Virus record (IMG/VR): IMGVR_UViG_3300027736_000220
Coordinates: 1-26,312 of that record
Reading direction: 5' to 3' (one strand)
Source: a virus
DNA length: 26,312 nucleotides
This document shows, piece after piece, positions 5,643 through 13,883 of the stretch. A program made the position numbers and the translations under genes. The first letter of the stretch is position 1. Each line of letters starts with the position of its first letter. Below the pieces are notes generated by a model, which ran no database searches, had not been told where the DNA came from, and saw nothing but the letters and a program-made list of their open reading frames with translations.

Positions 5643-7877
5643 ATGGCATCTCAAGAACAGAAAAAAAACTATGCTGTTCTCAAGAGATTCCGTGGGATAA
5701 ATACTAAAGCCCAGCGGACGGCGATCAACGAGGACGAATTTGCGTGGCTAGAGAATGCCATGCCTATTGGCGACTCCAACATTAAGATTGTTCCGGCGCA
5801 GTCTTCGGTATCTAACAGCACCAATAGTGCCGTTGTTTTTGGCAACGTAGTTACTTACCTAACGTCTACCAATATCGACCAAACCGATTACGTTGTCGGT
5901 TTTGAAGACAATGGTCGATCAGAAGCGTTTAATCTATCTTCTAATGTTCTGTCTAACGTAGCCGTGTCTGGCACGTTTAGCAATGCGAACGTATCTACCG
6001 CGCAGTGGAAAAACGAACGGTTGATCATTGGTGACCCGTCAAAGGGTCTATTTAGTTGGAACTCTAACAACGTTGTATCTATTGGTTCCGTAGGTTTAAT
6101 AGCAATCACAAACCCAGGTAGTGGGTATTTGACTGCACCTACCGTGACTATCGGCGGGCCTAACGATTCTAACGGGGTACAGGCTACTGCTGTTTGTACG
6201 ATCGTCTCTGGTTCTGGCGGCGTCAGGGCCGTGCAAGTCACAGCCGGTGGTAGTGGGTACACATCAGTCCCAACGGTGACTATGGGCGCTCCCAACCTGT
6301 CTGGAGGCGTACAGGCAACGGCTATTGCAGCTATACAAGGTGGTGTTGTTGTAGCTGTTTCTATGGTTGAAGCAGGGTCTGGATATACGTCTGCACCATC
6401 TGTGAGTTTTTCTGGCGGTGGAGGCTCTAGCGCAGCGGCTACAGCCATACCATCTACGGGTGGAGTTAACTCTGTAACGCTTACCAACGCAGGAACAGGT
6501 TATACCAGTCCTCCTACCGTAACGTTTTCCGGTGGAGGCGGGGCAAACGCAAATGCTATAGCCCAGATTTTGACGTTCAAGAAAGGCACTGTAAGCGTTC
6601 TGGTGACCAACGGTGGTTCTGGGTATACGTCTACCCCTAGCGTGACGATTACGGGCGTAGGAACGTCTGCCAATGCCGTTGCAGTGGTCTTAGGAAACTC
6701 TGTCTCATCTATTGTGATGGACAACCCTGGTACTGGTTATCTAGCCAACACTACTGTATCAATTGCTCCACCATCATCACCTCTTGGCAACAACGCTGTA
6801 GCCACTGCGACAGCAGTTGTCAACACAGATGAGATTGTTTCTGTAGCGACGTTCTCGGGTAGAACATGGGTTGCAGCCGGTAGAACCGTTTATTACTCAG
6901 CAGCAGATTCTTACAGTGATTTCACCGGAGCGTCTGCCGGTGCTTTTGTCATTACAGACTCGACGTTACACGGCAATATCCGTGCATTACTGTCTGCCAA
7001 CAACTTTCTGTACATTTTTGGGGATGACAGCATCAATGTCTTCTCTGATGTTAGGGTTGACACTAATGGGCAGACGTTATTTACCAATACTAACGTTTCT
7101 GCAAGCGTAGGAACAAAGCGGATCTACGCTATTTTCCCGTTCTTCCGGTCTGTTCTGTTTATGAACGACTACGGAATCTATTCTCTTGTTGGATCTACTA
7201 CCAGCAAGTTATCAGACGATCTAGACGGGGTTTTCCCTAACATAGATTTCTCTTTGCCGGTTTCTGGTGGTCAGGTTCTACTAAATAACATCCTATGCGC
7301 GGCATTCAACTTCACTTACAACGACCCGGAAATTGGTCCGAGGCAGGTCCAGGCCGTCTTCTTCGAGAAGAAATGGTTCATGACCTCCCAAGGGGAGTTA
7401 GATTACATCACTTCCGTCCCTTCAGCCGGTTTAATCCGACTGTACGGCGTAGACGGAAAGAATCTGTACCGTCTGTATGCCAACAGCACGGCGCAGGTAG
7501 CGAGTAAAATCAAGACTGCTTTGATGCCTATGGGAGATGCCATACGGACAAAGCAAGCATTGAAGTTTGGCATAGAAGCCACCTTGTCGGACTATACTAC
7601 GCTTACGGTTAGCGTAGATAATGAGACTTCTACGGGTACGGCGCAGTCATATACGCTGACTACGTTCATAACCTGGCTTAATAATTTCTTATCTGCGGTG
7701 ACTTGGACTAACAACAGCAATAATGTTGTTAACTGGACGCCTTCTAATAGCTATGCTTTGTACAAGTCAGACGCGCAGCAGTACGGTAAATATTTGGGGT
7801 TGACAATAACCAGTTCTAACGCAGCGTTTATTGTCAGCACGTTTGAATTTGAACATGAATTGAGAGTGAGATTCTAA
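5643..7877 (+). CDS. Nozzle-like tail protein with six inserted GSGYTS repeats
   Basis: Encodes 744 residues. Residues 1-150 and about 398-744 resemble the beta-propeller nozzle or DNA-stabilising proteins of short tails (P22 gp10 and T7 gp12 types): FRGINTKA, then later SGRTWVAAGRTVYYSA, LSANNFLYIFGDDSINVF and RSVLFMNDYGIYSLVG, in the alternating-strand style of propeller blades. Residues 152-397 are six tandem repeats with the motif G-[ST]-G-Y-[TL]. The protein would close the tail tip and hold DNA in the particle. The start follows the adaptor stop directly (TAAATG). The repeats are probably an exposed extension and may bind a surface glycan. The nozzle call is by architecture and position and was not tested by search. 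Confidence 0.65.
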   Translation: MASQEQKKNYAVLKRFRGINTKAQRTAINEDEFAWLENAMPIGDSNIKIVPAQSSVSNSTNSAVVFGNVVTYLTSTNIDQTDYVVGFEDNGRSEAFNLSSNVLSNVAVSGTFSNANVSTAQWKNERLIIGDPSKGLFSWNSNNVVSIGSVGLIAITNPGSGYLTAPTVTIGGPNDSNGVQATAVCTIVSGSGGVRAVQVTAGGSGYTSVPTVTMGAPNLSGGVQATAIAAIQGGVVVAVSMVEAGSGYTSAPSVSFSGGGGSSAAATAIPSTGGVNSVTLTNAGTGYTSPPTVTFSGGGGANANAIAQILTFKKGTVSVLVTNGGSGYTSTPSVTITGVGTSANAVAVVLGNSVSSIVMDNPGTGYLANTTVSIAPPSSPLGNNAVATATAVVNTDEIVSVATFSGRTWVAAGRTVYYSAADSYSDFTGASAGAFVITDSTLHGNIRALLSANNFLYIFGDDSINVFSDVRVDTNGQTLFTNTNVSASVGTKRIYAIFPFFRSVLFMNDYGIYSLVGSTTSKLSDDLDGVFPNIDFSLPVSGGQVLLNNILCAAFNFTYNDPEIGPRQVQAVFFEKKWFMTSQGELDYITSVPSAGLIRLYGVDGKNLYRLYANSTAQVASKIKTALMPMGDAIRTKQALKFGIEATLSDYTTLTVSVDNETSTGTAQSYTLTTFITWLNNFLSAVTWTNNSNNVVNWTPSNSYALYKSDAQQYGKYLGLTITSSNAAFIVSTFEFEHELRVRF
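6096..6833 (+). repeat. Six protein-level tandem repeats (GSGYTS-P-V type)
   Basis: The motif G-[ST]-G-Y-[TL]-x-x-P-[TS]-V-[TS] begins at residues 159, 203, 245, 284, 325 and 363 of the nozzle-like protein, with spacings of 44, 42, 39, 41 and 38. The last copy has lost the Pro (GTGYLANTTV). At DNA level the copies have diverged, so this is an old array rather than a recent slippage product. Each unit has Gly-rich and Ala-rich strands, fitting a beta-solenoid or a string of small beta domains. Confidence 0.85.
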
Positions 7878-7878
7878 A

Positions 7879-9192
7879 ATGGCTGTAACGTATACCTTTT
7901 CTACGCAGAGTGGGTCTATACCGCTGGCACAACTAGATGCCAACTTTGCTACGCCAATCACGATTGGCAATACGTCTGTCCAGTTAGGCAATACGATCAC
8001 CACGCTCAACAACATTACCCTGGCAAATACGACTATCAGCAGTGGCAATGTCACGCTGACAAACGTGTCTGTTACTACGGCTAACGTTACTACCGCAAAT
8101 ATCACAAATGCGGTTATCGGTACTGCAAACGTCACGACAGCTAATGTCGGTACGTTGACGCTGACAAACGCTCTAGGAACTGCGTCTGGCGGTACTGGAC
8201 TAACGTCGTTTACGTCTGGCGGTGTTGTCTATGCCAGCAGCGGTAGTGCTTTGACCACTGGGTCTGCGTTGACTTGGGATGGCAGCACGTTTTATGTAAA
8301 GCCTACTGGTGCTCAATTTGTTACGGGCGCAACATTTGCCAAAATTGAAAATTTGTCTGGAGCGTCTGCTAGTTTCATCATGGCAGATACTACTGATAGC
8401 GCAACCATTAAAAATATTGCTTCAAGCCTTGCGTTTATTAACAGCGGTACCGAAGGAATGCGCCTGACCAGCACAGGGCTGGGTATTGGGTTGGGCGGGA
8501 GTTCTCCCGGTAACAGACTTCACGTGCAAGGCTCTGGTGATGTTGCCCGGTTTACCAACGGCTCAAACAGCGCCTACTTTGCATTGGATTCGTCTGGTTT
8601 CACGTTGTTCACAGGCGCAGGGCAGACTGGCAACGGTTTGTACGCCAAAGCATCTGACAATTCTTTACAACTGTGGACAAACAGTAGCGCAAAGGTTTAC
8701 CTCGACTCCTCCGGCAACCTGCTGGTAGGGCAGACGGGACAAGGGCCAGCAAATTCATACAGTATGTGTTATGGGGTTGGCAACACTGGTGGGCTTGACC
8801 TGAGCCACATTAGTGGGTCTGCTAGTGGAACCATGTATGCGCGGTTTAACTACAACGCTACCACAATTGGCTCTATTACCCAATCCGGTACAGCAGCGGT
8901 TTTGTACAACGTCACCTCTGACCAGCGCCTGAAAGAAAACATTCAAGACGCTGATTCTGCTTCGTCTTTGATTGACTCTTTGCAAGTACGTAAGTTTGAC
9001 TGGAAAACAGATAACACTCACCAGCGTTATGGATTTGTAGCCCAAGAGATTGTGTCTGTTGCGCCAGAAGCGGTTCATCAACCCGCAGACCCTGACGAAA
9101 TGATGGCTGTGGACTACTCCAAACTGGTCCCAATGCTTGTTAAAGAAATTCAATCCCTTCGTATCCGTATTGCCCAACTGGAGGCCAAATAA
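7879..9192 (+). CDS. Tail fibre with C-terminal S74 chaperone domain
   Basis: Encodes 437 residues. The N-terminal 20 residues (SQSGSIPLAQLDANFATPI type) look like an attachment segment. Residues about 25-110 are Asn/Thr/Val repeats (TTANVTTANIT), typical of a trimeric fibre shaft. A beta-rich middle carries GGTGLTSFTSGGVVYASSG. The last 91 residues are a Peptidase_S74-type intramolecular chaperone: SDQRLKENI starts at Ser347, the expected site of self-cleavage, followed by YGFVAQEI and a C-terminal coiled coil (VKEIQSLRIRIAQLEAK). In this family the chaperone trimerises the fibre and then cuts itself off. The fibre probably binds a host surface glycan. Confidence 0.9.
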   Translation: MAVTYTFSTQSGSIPLAQLDANFATPITIGNTSVQLGNTITTLNNITLANTTISSGNVTLTNVSVTTANVTTANITNAVIGTANVTTANVGTLTLTNALGTASGGTGLTSFTSGGVVYASSGSALTTGSALTWDGSTFYVKPTGAQFVTGATFAKIENLSGASASFIMADTTDSATIKNIASSLAFINSGTEGMRLTSTGLGIGLGGSSPGNRLHVQGSGDVARFTNGSNSAYFALDSSGFTLFTGAGQTGNGLYAKASDNSLQLWTNSSAKVYLDSSGNLLVGQTGQGPANSYSMCYGVGNTGGLDLSHISGSASGTMYARFNYNATTIGSITQSGTAAVLYNVTSDQRLKENIQDADSASSLIDSLQVRKFDWKTDNTHQRYGFVAQEIVSVAPEAVHQPADPDEMMAVDYSKLVPMLVKEIQSLRIRIAQLEAK

Positions 9193-9524
9193 TGGGAATT
9201 CAAGCATTTACCCCTATGGGTAATACGGTAATCTTTACCGCTACCAACAGCACTCCTACTACTTCTGCACAAGCAGTCTCGACTACGCTAGGTGGAAACC
9301 AGTACCGCATTATTAACGCCGGTAGCGTGACCGTATTCTTGGGTGTAGGGTCTAGCAGTGCTAATGCCATAGCCAACGCGGTTACAATTAGCACTACAGC
9401 GTCTTCTATCCCCCTTCTAGCGGGTACAGACGAGATACTATCGTTTGTTCCCAACGCTTATTTTTCAGGAATTACAGCAGCAGGATCTGCTTCTCTGTAC
9501 ATTACCCCTGGTGACGGACTCTGA
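9192..9524 (+). CDS. Small beta-rich fibre-associated protein (paralogue of 20174-20521)
   Basis: Encodes 110 residues. ATG 9192 overlaps the fibre stop as TAATG. The product begins MGIQAFTPMGNTV and ends SASLYITPGDGL. Both ends match the 115-aa protein at 20174 (QAFYPMGKT and TVYVTPGEGL), and the centre aligns loosely with similar strand spacing. No enzyme motif or membrane segment is seen. Position directly after the fibre suggests a tail or particle-surface role. Family not known to me by name. Confidence 0.75.
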   Translation: MGIQAFTPMGNTVIFTATNSTPTTSAQAVSTTLGGNQYRIINAGSVTVFLGVGSSSANAIANAVTISTTASSIPLLAGTDEILSFVPNAYFSGITAAGSASLYITPGDGL

Positions 9525-9532
9525 GGTAAACC

Positions 9533-10681
9533 ATGTTAAAGACAGTATCCACAAGTGGGGGAGGAGGTGGTGGTGGCAACATTTCTAGTGTTACCGCAAC
9601 CACTCCACTAGCATCTAGCGGTGGAAGCACCCCAGATATTAGCCTGAGCGGTCAGGTCTCTGTTGCTAACGGTGGAACTGGAAAGGCAAACCTCACGCTT
9701 AACAACGTCATTCTCGGTAACAACACCGGGGCTGTTCTTTTTGTAGCACCAGGCACCGCCGGTAACGTACTTACCAGCAACGGAACCACTTGGACTAGCA
9801 ACGCTGCTGCCGGTGGTGGAGGTTCTGGAACCGTTACTACTGTATCTGTAGTCAGCGCTAACGGACTTGCAGGTACGGTTGCCAACGCTACGACTACTCC
9901 TGCCATTACTCTGTCTACCAGCGTCACCGGCCTGCTAAAAGGCAACGGAACTGCCATTTCTGCGGCTAGTAGCGGTACTGATTACGCTCCAGCAACATCT
10001 GGCTCATCTATTCTGTACGGCAACGGGTCTGGTGGGTTCTCTAGTGTAACCATTGGCTCTGGATTAAGTTTCTCTACCGGCACACTGTCTGCAACTGGTG
10101 TTGGGTCTGGCACGGTTACTAGTGTTGGGTTGGTTGCACCAGCTATATTTACGGTTACTGGATCTCCGGTAACGTCATCTGGCAACTTAACTCTTGCCTA
10201 TTCTGGCACTGCTTTGCCTGTGGCTAACGGTGGAACTAACTCTACGTCAGCAAGCATTACTGCGTTTAATAACATCACGGGTTACACGGCTGCTGGCGCT
10301 ACCGGAACAACTAGTGCCAACTTGGTATTTTCAACAACACCAACGCTGACCAATCCAACCGTCACCAACTATACAGAAACGCTGTATACAGCCAATACCA
10401 GTACGGCAATCACGGTAGATCTGGCTAACGGTACGGTTCAGAAACTTACGTTGACTGGCAATGCAACGATCACAATGCCTACTGCTACGGCAGGTAAGTC
10501 TTTTGTGATCATTCTGGCCCAGGATGCTACTGGTAGCAGAACTGTTACTTGGTCAACGGTTGTGTGGCCTTCTGGCACTGCGCCTACCATCACCAGCACG
10601 GCAAGCAAGAAAGACATTTATTCTTTCTTTGCTGACGGAACAAGCTGGTACGGCACCACTATTGGACAGAACTACACATAA
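9533..10681 (+). CDS. Gly/Ser/Thr-rich tail fibre protein
   Basis: Encodes 382 residues with GAGG before ATG 9533. The N-terminus has a run of seven Gly. The body holds strings common in phage fibres: VSVANGGTGKANLTLNNVIL, GSGTVTSVGLVAPAIF and ALPVANGGTN. The last 110 residues differ: TVQKLTLTGNATITMPT and SFVIILAQDATGSRTVTWS, a beta-rich module resembling the C-terminal domains of other fibres. It is probably a second fibre, or a distal fibre segment that pairs with the preceding genes. Confidence 0.75.
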   Translation: MLKTVSTSGGGGGGGNISSVTATTPLASSGGSTPDISLSGQVSVANGGTGKANLTLNNVILGNNTGAVLFVAPGTAGNVLTSNGTTWTSNAAAGGGGSGTVTTVSVVSANGLAGTVANATTTPAITLSTSVTGLLKGNGTAISAASSGTDYAPATSGSSILYGNGSGGFSSVTIGSGLSFSTGTLSATGVGSGTVTSVGLVAPAIFTVTGSPVTSSGNLTLAYSGTALPVANGGTNSTSASITAFNNITGYTAAGATGTTSANLVFSTTPTLTNPTVTNYTETLYTANTSTAITVDLANGTVQKLTLTGNATITMPTATAGKSFVIILAQDATGSRTVTWSTVVWPSGTAPTITSTASKKDIYSFFADGTSWYGTTIGQNYT

Positions 10682-12666
10682 TGTTTGCCGCATCTAAATC
10701 TGGGAAAGCCGCAGCCGCAGCCGCCGCGACAGACCCGTATTTTCCGTATGTTCCGCTACTGCTGAACACTACCAGCACTAACGGGCAGCAGAACAATACA
10801 TTCCTAGACTCATCTACAAATAACTTCACAATCACCCGCAACGGCACACCCACTCAGGGAGCGTTTACGCCGTATCAGCCTAGCGGGTATTGGTCTAACT
10901 ATTTTAATGGCACTACTCAATACGTAAGTGTTGGTGGAACCACATCTTTATCTGCAAATTTTACAATAGAGTTTTGGTTTTTCCCATCTTCCTCTGCAAA
11001 CAATAATTTTTTTGGTATAGATGACACGCAAAATCCAAATTCTTTAGCTTGCACATATAATGCAGGCGGTCCATCTATTAATGTTTTTGCTGATGCTGGA
11101 ACTCCAATTAGCAGCGGCGCCCCAGTAGTTTTAAATTCTTGGAATCACGTAGCATTAGTTAGGAGTAGTTCTACTGTAACCGTATATGTAAATGGGGTTC
11201 AAAAAGCCACAGGAAGCGTTCCCAACTCTATTAGTGGTTCTTTGCAAATTGGAAGATGGTTAGACTCCGGTTCGTACACAAATGGTATTACTGGGTACAT
11301 GTCTAATTTTAGAGTCTCAAATACCAACATATACAGCGGAAGCACTTTTACAGTTCCAACTTCTCCATTAACGTCCTCTGCAAATACTTTATTATTAACC
11401 CTACAAGACAATAGAGTAAAAGACAATTCTTCAAGTCCAAAAACATTAACTGTTTCTGGTTCCCCGCCAGTCCAAGCCTTCCAACCCTTCTCCCCGGCGG
11501 CATCGTACAGTGCTGCGACGTATGGGGGGAGTGGGGTATTTAATGGGAGTACGGATTATTTAAGTCTTGCTGACAACGCGGCACTACAACTTAGCACTGG
11601 TGATTTTACAATTGAAGGATGGTTTTACATTTCTGGAGCCACTTCAACTGCATATAATTTAATTAGCAAAGGTGCTGCGGCTACAGGATGGTCATTAAAT
11701 ACCACAACCGGCGCAAGAATTCAGTTTAGTTATACGGCATCAAATTTGACGGGGTCGACTACTACTCTTGTGGCAAATGCGTGGTATCACATTGCTGTAG
11801 TTCGTTCTGGAAGCGCATCTGGAAATTTAAAAATTTATCTTAATGGCGTTCAAGAAATTGCAAGCGCAGGCGCGGTTAATGACAATTTTAACCAAACTAG
11901 CACAATGTACATTTCTGCTAGTAGAACCGCCACTGTTCCGTTAAATGGATATTCTTCAAATATTCGTGTAGTAAAAGGCACCGCAATCTACACCGCCGCC
12001 TTCACACCTCCAACCATCCCCGTCACCGCAGTAAGCGGCACCTCCCTCCTCACCAACTTTGGCAACGCCGGAATCTACGACGCTGCTTGGCAGAATAATG
12101 CCCTGACGGTGGGGGATGCTCAGGCCAGCACCACACAGTACAAGTGGTCGCCTACGAGCATGAAGTTTGATGGGACGGGGGATGGATTAAAAGGAACGGT
12201 TACAACCAATGTAACCCCTGTTAGTGGCGACTTTACTTGGGAAGGATGGGTTTACTTTAATACATTGGCATCTGCCCAATGTTTAATTGGTGTTGGCAAT
12301 TCCGCAGACAGAACAATTTTGTATTTTGATAATTCAACTGGTTTAACATATGTTGTTGCCAGAAGCGGATCCAACCAGATATTGGCTTCTCAAGGCTCAA
12401 CTTCTGGTTGGGCGACTAGCACTTGGTATTATTTTGCTTTAACTAGAAGCGGCAACGTATACACCGTTTATCGCAACGGTACGTCTATTGCAACAACCAC
12501 TTCTTCATACGCTCAATCAGACCTTAGTCAACCAATAACGGCTGGGTATAGCGATTGGTCAACGTCTAATTTGACCTTAAATGGATATCTTCAAGATATA
12601 CGCATCACCAAAGGCGTGGCCCGCACCGTCACCACCACGCCAACCGCAGCATTCCCAACGAGGTAA
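10681..12666 (+). CDS. Triple LamG-domain tail fibre / adhesin
   Basis: Encodes 661 residues; ATG 10681 overlaps the previous stop as TAATG. After an Ala-rich start (KAAAAAAATDPYFPYVPLLL) come three concanavalin-A-like LamG jelly-roll domains at about residues 73-219, 285-437 and 493-646. Each shows the set: DFTIEGWFY-like strand, W-[NY]-[HY]-[VIF]-A-[LV]-[VT]-R, [VK]-x-[VI]-Y-x-N-G, and a G-Y-x-x-[ND]-[FI]-R-[VI] strand. Such domains bind glycans, so receptor recognition is likely. The domain cores are clearly AT-rich and the linkers GC-rich (see findings). The gene is followed by a fibre-assembly chaperone, which supports a fibre role. Confidence 0.85.
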   Translation: MFAASKSGKAAAAAAATDPYFPYVPLLLNTTSTNGQQNNTFLDSSTNNFTITRNGTPTQGAFTPYQPSGYWSNYFNGTTQYVSVGGTTSLSANFTIEFWFFPSSSANNNFFGIDDTQNPNSLACTYNAGGPSINVFADAGTPISSGAPVVLNSWNHVALVRSSSTVTVYVNGVQKATGSVPNSISGSLQIGRWLDSGSYTNGITGYMSNFRVSNTNIYSGSTFTVPTSPLTSSANTLLLTLQDNRVKDNSSSPKTLTVSGSPPVQAFQPFSPAASYSAATYGGSGVFNGSTDYLSLADNAALQLSTGDFTIEGWFYISGATSTAYNLISKGAAATGWSLNTTTGARIQFSYTASNLTGSTTTLVANAWYHIAVVRSGSASGNLKIYLNGVQEIASAGAVNDNFNQTSTMYISASRTATVPLNGYSSNIRVVKGTAIYTAAFTPPTIPVTAVSGTSLLTNFGNAGIYDAAWQNNALTVGDAQASTTQYKWSPTSMKFDGTGDGLKGTVTTNVTPVSGDFTWEGWVYFNTLASAQCLIGVGNSADRTILYFDNSTGLTYVVARSGSNQILASQGSTSGWATSTWYYFALTRSGNVYTVYRNGTSIATTTSSYAQSDLSQPITAGYSDWSTSNLTLNGYLQDIRITKGVARTVTTTPTAAFPTR

Positions 12667-12669
12667 GCA

Positions 12670-13092
12670 ATGTTACTTGCCAATCAAGACCTGATCATTA
12701 AAGACCACACAGAGTGGTTTCCCAACACTTCGTTTGGTGACCGTGGACCTACTCTAGACTGGATAGCAGACCAAGGGTACTACGTCATCACCGTGTGGAA
12801 GCCCTATAACCATGCAACTGAAAAACTGGTTCCTGCTACGCCACACCTGTATGAAGGGATGTGCTGCACGGTTGATGTAGAGCCTAAAACAGAACAAGAG
12901 TTGAAAGAACGGATTAGTAATGAATGGACGGCTATACGGCAGCAGCGTAACCGTCTGTTATCCGAATCTGACTGGACTCAGTTAGCAGATTCACCTGCTG
13001 ACAAAGATAAATGGGCTGTTTATCGGCAAGAATTGCGGGATATTACGACCCAAGAAGACCCATTTTCTATTGTCTGGCCTGTTATAGACTAA
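12670..13092 (+). CDS. Tail fibre assembly chaperone (Phage_tail_APC-like)
   Basis: Encodes 140 residues with GAGG placed before ATG 12670. Residues 86-139 carry the signature of the Phage_tail_APC type: RQQRNRLLSESDWTQLADSP, then KWAVYRQELRDI and a closing WP. The N-terminal half (PNTSFGDRGPTLDWIADQG) is also found in such proteins. Members help neighbouring fibres fold or trimerise, and the gene follows the three fibre genes directly. The adjacent LamG protein is the likely partner. Confidence 0.85.
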   Translation: MLLANQDLIIKDHTEWFPNTSFGDRGPTLDWIADQGYYVITVWKPYNHATEKLVPATPHLYEGMCCTVDVEPKTEQELKERISNEWTAIRQQRNRLLSESDWTQLADSPADKDKWAVYRQELRDITTQEDPFSIVWPVID

Positions 13093-13094
13093 AA

Positions 13095-13292
13095 ATGACT
13101 GAGACAACTGAGACTAAACTAGCTGTGCACGAAGCAATTTGCTCTGAAAGATACGGCAAAATATCTGAGTCATTATCCGCTGGAGACAAGCGAATGACCA
13201 AGATCGAGTATCTTCTTTACGCAGTAATTGCAGCAGTTTTGTTTGGTCCAGGCGTAGCAGCAGAGTTTGTGAAGAAGTTGCTGGGCATTTAA
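13095..13292 (+). CDS. Small single-span membrane protein (possible holin, XhlA-like)
   Basis: Start chosen is ATG 13095, three bases after the previous stop; an earlier in-frame ATG at 13011 lies inside the chaperone gene and is unlikely. The 65 residues have a charged N-terminal helix (CSERYGKISESL, GDKRMTKIE) and one membrane segment at about residues 38-58 (YLLYAVIAAVLFGPGVAAEF). This is the layout of XhlA-like or other small phage holins. It is far from the endolysin at 20688, where better holin candidates exist, so it could instead be a virion membrane-interacting protein. Confidence 0.7.
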   Translation: MTETTETKLAVHEAICSERYGKISESLSAGDKRMTKIEYLLYAVIAAVLFGPGVAAEFVKKLLGI

Positions 13293-13293
13293 C

Positions 13294-13632
13294 ATGAATA
13301 TGGACGATCTTTCTACACTAGAATTTGGAGATGTAGATGGGTTGGGCAGGTTTTTGTTTGAAAATGGTGTTCAACACAAGTTGTTTTACGAGACTTTGGC
13401 TGACAGGGGTATTCTCATCCCTCAGTACCCTATCTCTGATGCTGATCCTAGTAACCTAGATGACTGGTTGTTTGTCCACAATCAGGAGCATGAGAGGATA
13501 GCCAGTCAGTTAAAGTTAGACAATCCTTTCCAGTTGTTAGACTCAGACTGGAACGTAGAGAATGACTTTTACGACTGGATAGGCGTACATTTGAGCATTC
13601 ACGAGCAGATCATTAAGGTTTTGAACCTATGA
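13294..13632 (+). CDS. Hypothetical protein with three His-containing repeats, 112 aa
   Basis: Encodes 112 residues, acidic and helical. Three similar segments are visible: FLFENGVQHKLFYETL, WLFVHNQEHERIASQL and WIGVHLSIHEQIIKVL. Two contain H-x3-H, and the first has N-x3-H. They alternate with D-rich linkers (DADPSNLDD, LDSDWNVENDF). The form recalls a small helical protein made of related helices, perhaps metal-binding. The function is unknown; it is conserved in style among related phages only as far as I recall. Confidence 0.7.
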   Translation: MNMDDLSTLEFGDVDGLGRFLFENGVQHKLFYETLADRGILIPQYPISDADPSNLDDWLFVHNQEHERIASQLKLDNPFQLLDSDWNVENDFYDWIGVHLSIHEQIIKVLNL

Positions 13633-13883
13633 TGGAAGATCAAATGCAACAGGCACGGGCTGCTGCACAGCAGTTTATGCAACAACATGGGCTTGATCCC
13701 AGGACGATGGCTGCCGTGGGAGAGATGGCGCAGGCTGCTATACAGGATAAATCACTGTATGCCATGCTTCGTGAGCAGTTGATTGGCGCAGAGATTTTGA
13801 CAGAGAAAGAACTTCCAGAAGAGACAAATTACATCACTCTGGCGGCGCTTGTGGGCATTGGCAAAGTTGCTGGAGAAATGTAA
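13629..13883 (+). CDS. Hypothetical helical protein, 84 aa
   Basis: ATG 13629 overlaps the previous stop as ATGA. The 84 residues are Gln/Ala/Met-rich and helical (MQQARAAAQQFMQQHG), ending in a mildly hydrophobic stretch (YITLAALVGIGKVAGEM). The gene overlaps the large ejection-type gene by one base (TAATG), so it is cotranslated with it. A small partner of the internal virion proteins is possible. No family recognised. Confidence 0.65.
   Translation: MMEDQMQQARAAAQQFMQQHGLDPRTMAAVGEMAQAAIQDKSLYAMLREQLIGAEILTEKELPEETNYITLAALVGIGKVAGEM

Noticed and set aside
5888-6487. 199-aa open frame on the - strand
   Set aside because: It is the antisense of the GSGYTS repeats and shows Pro/Thr repeats from the same DNA.
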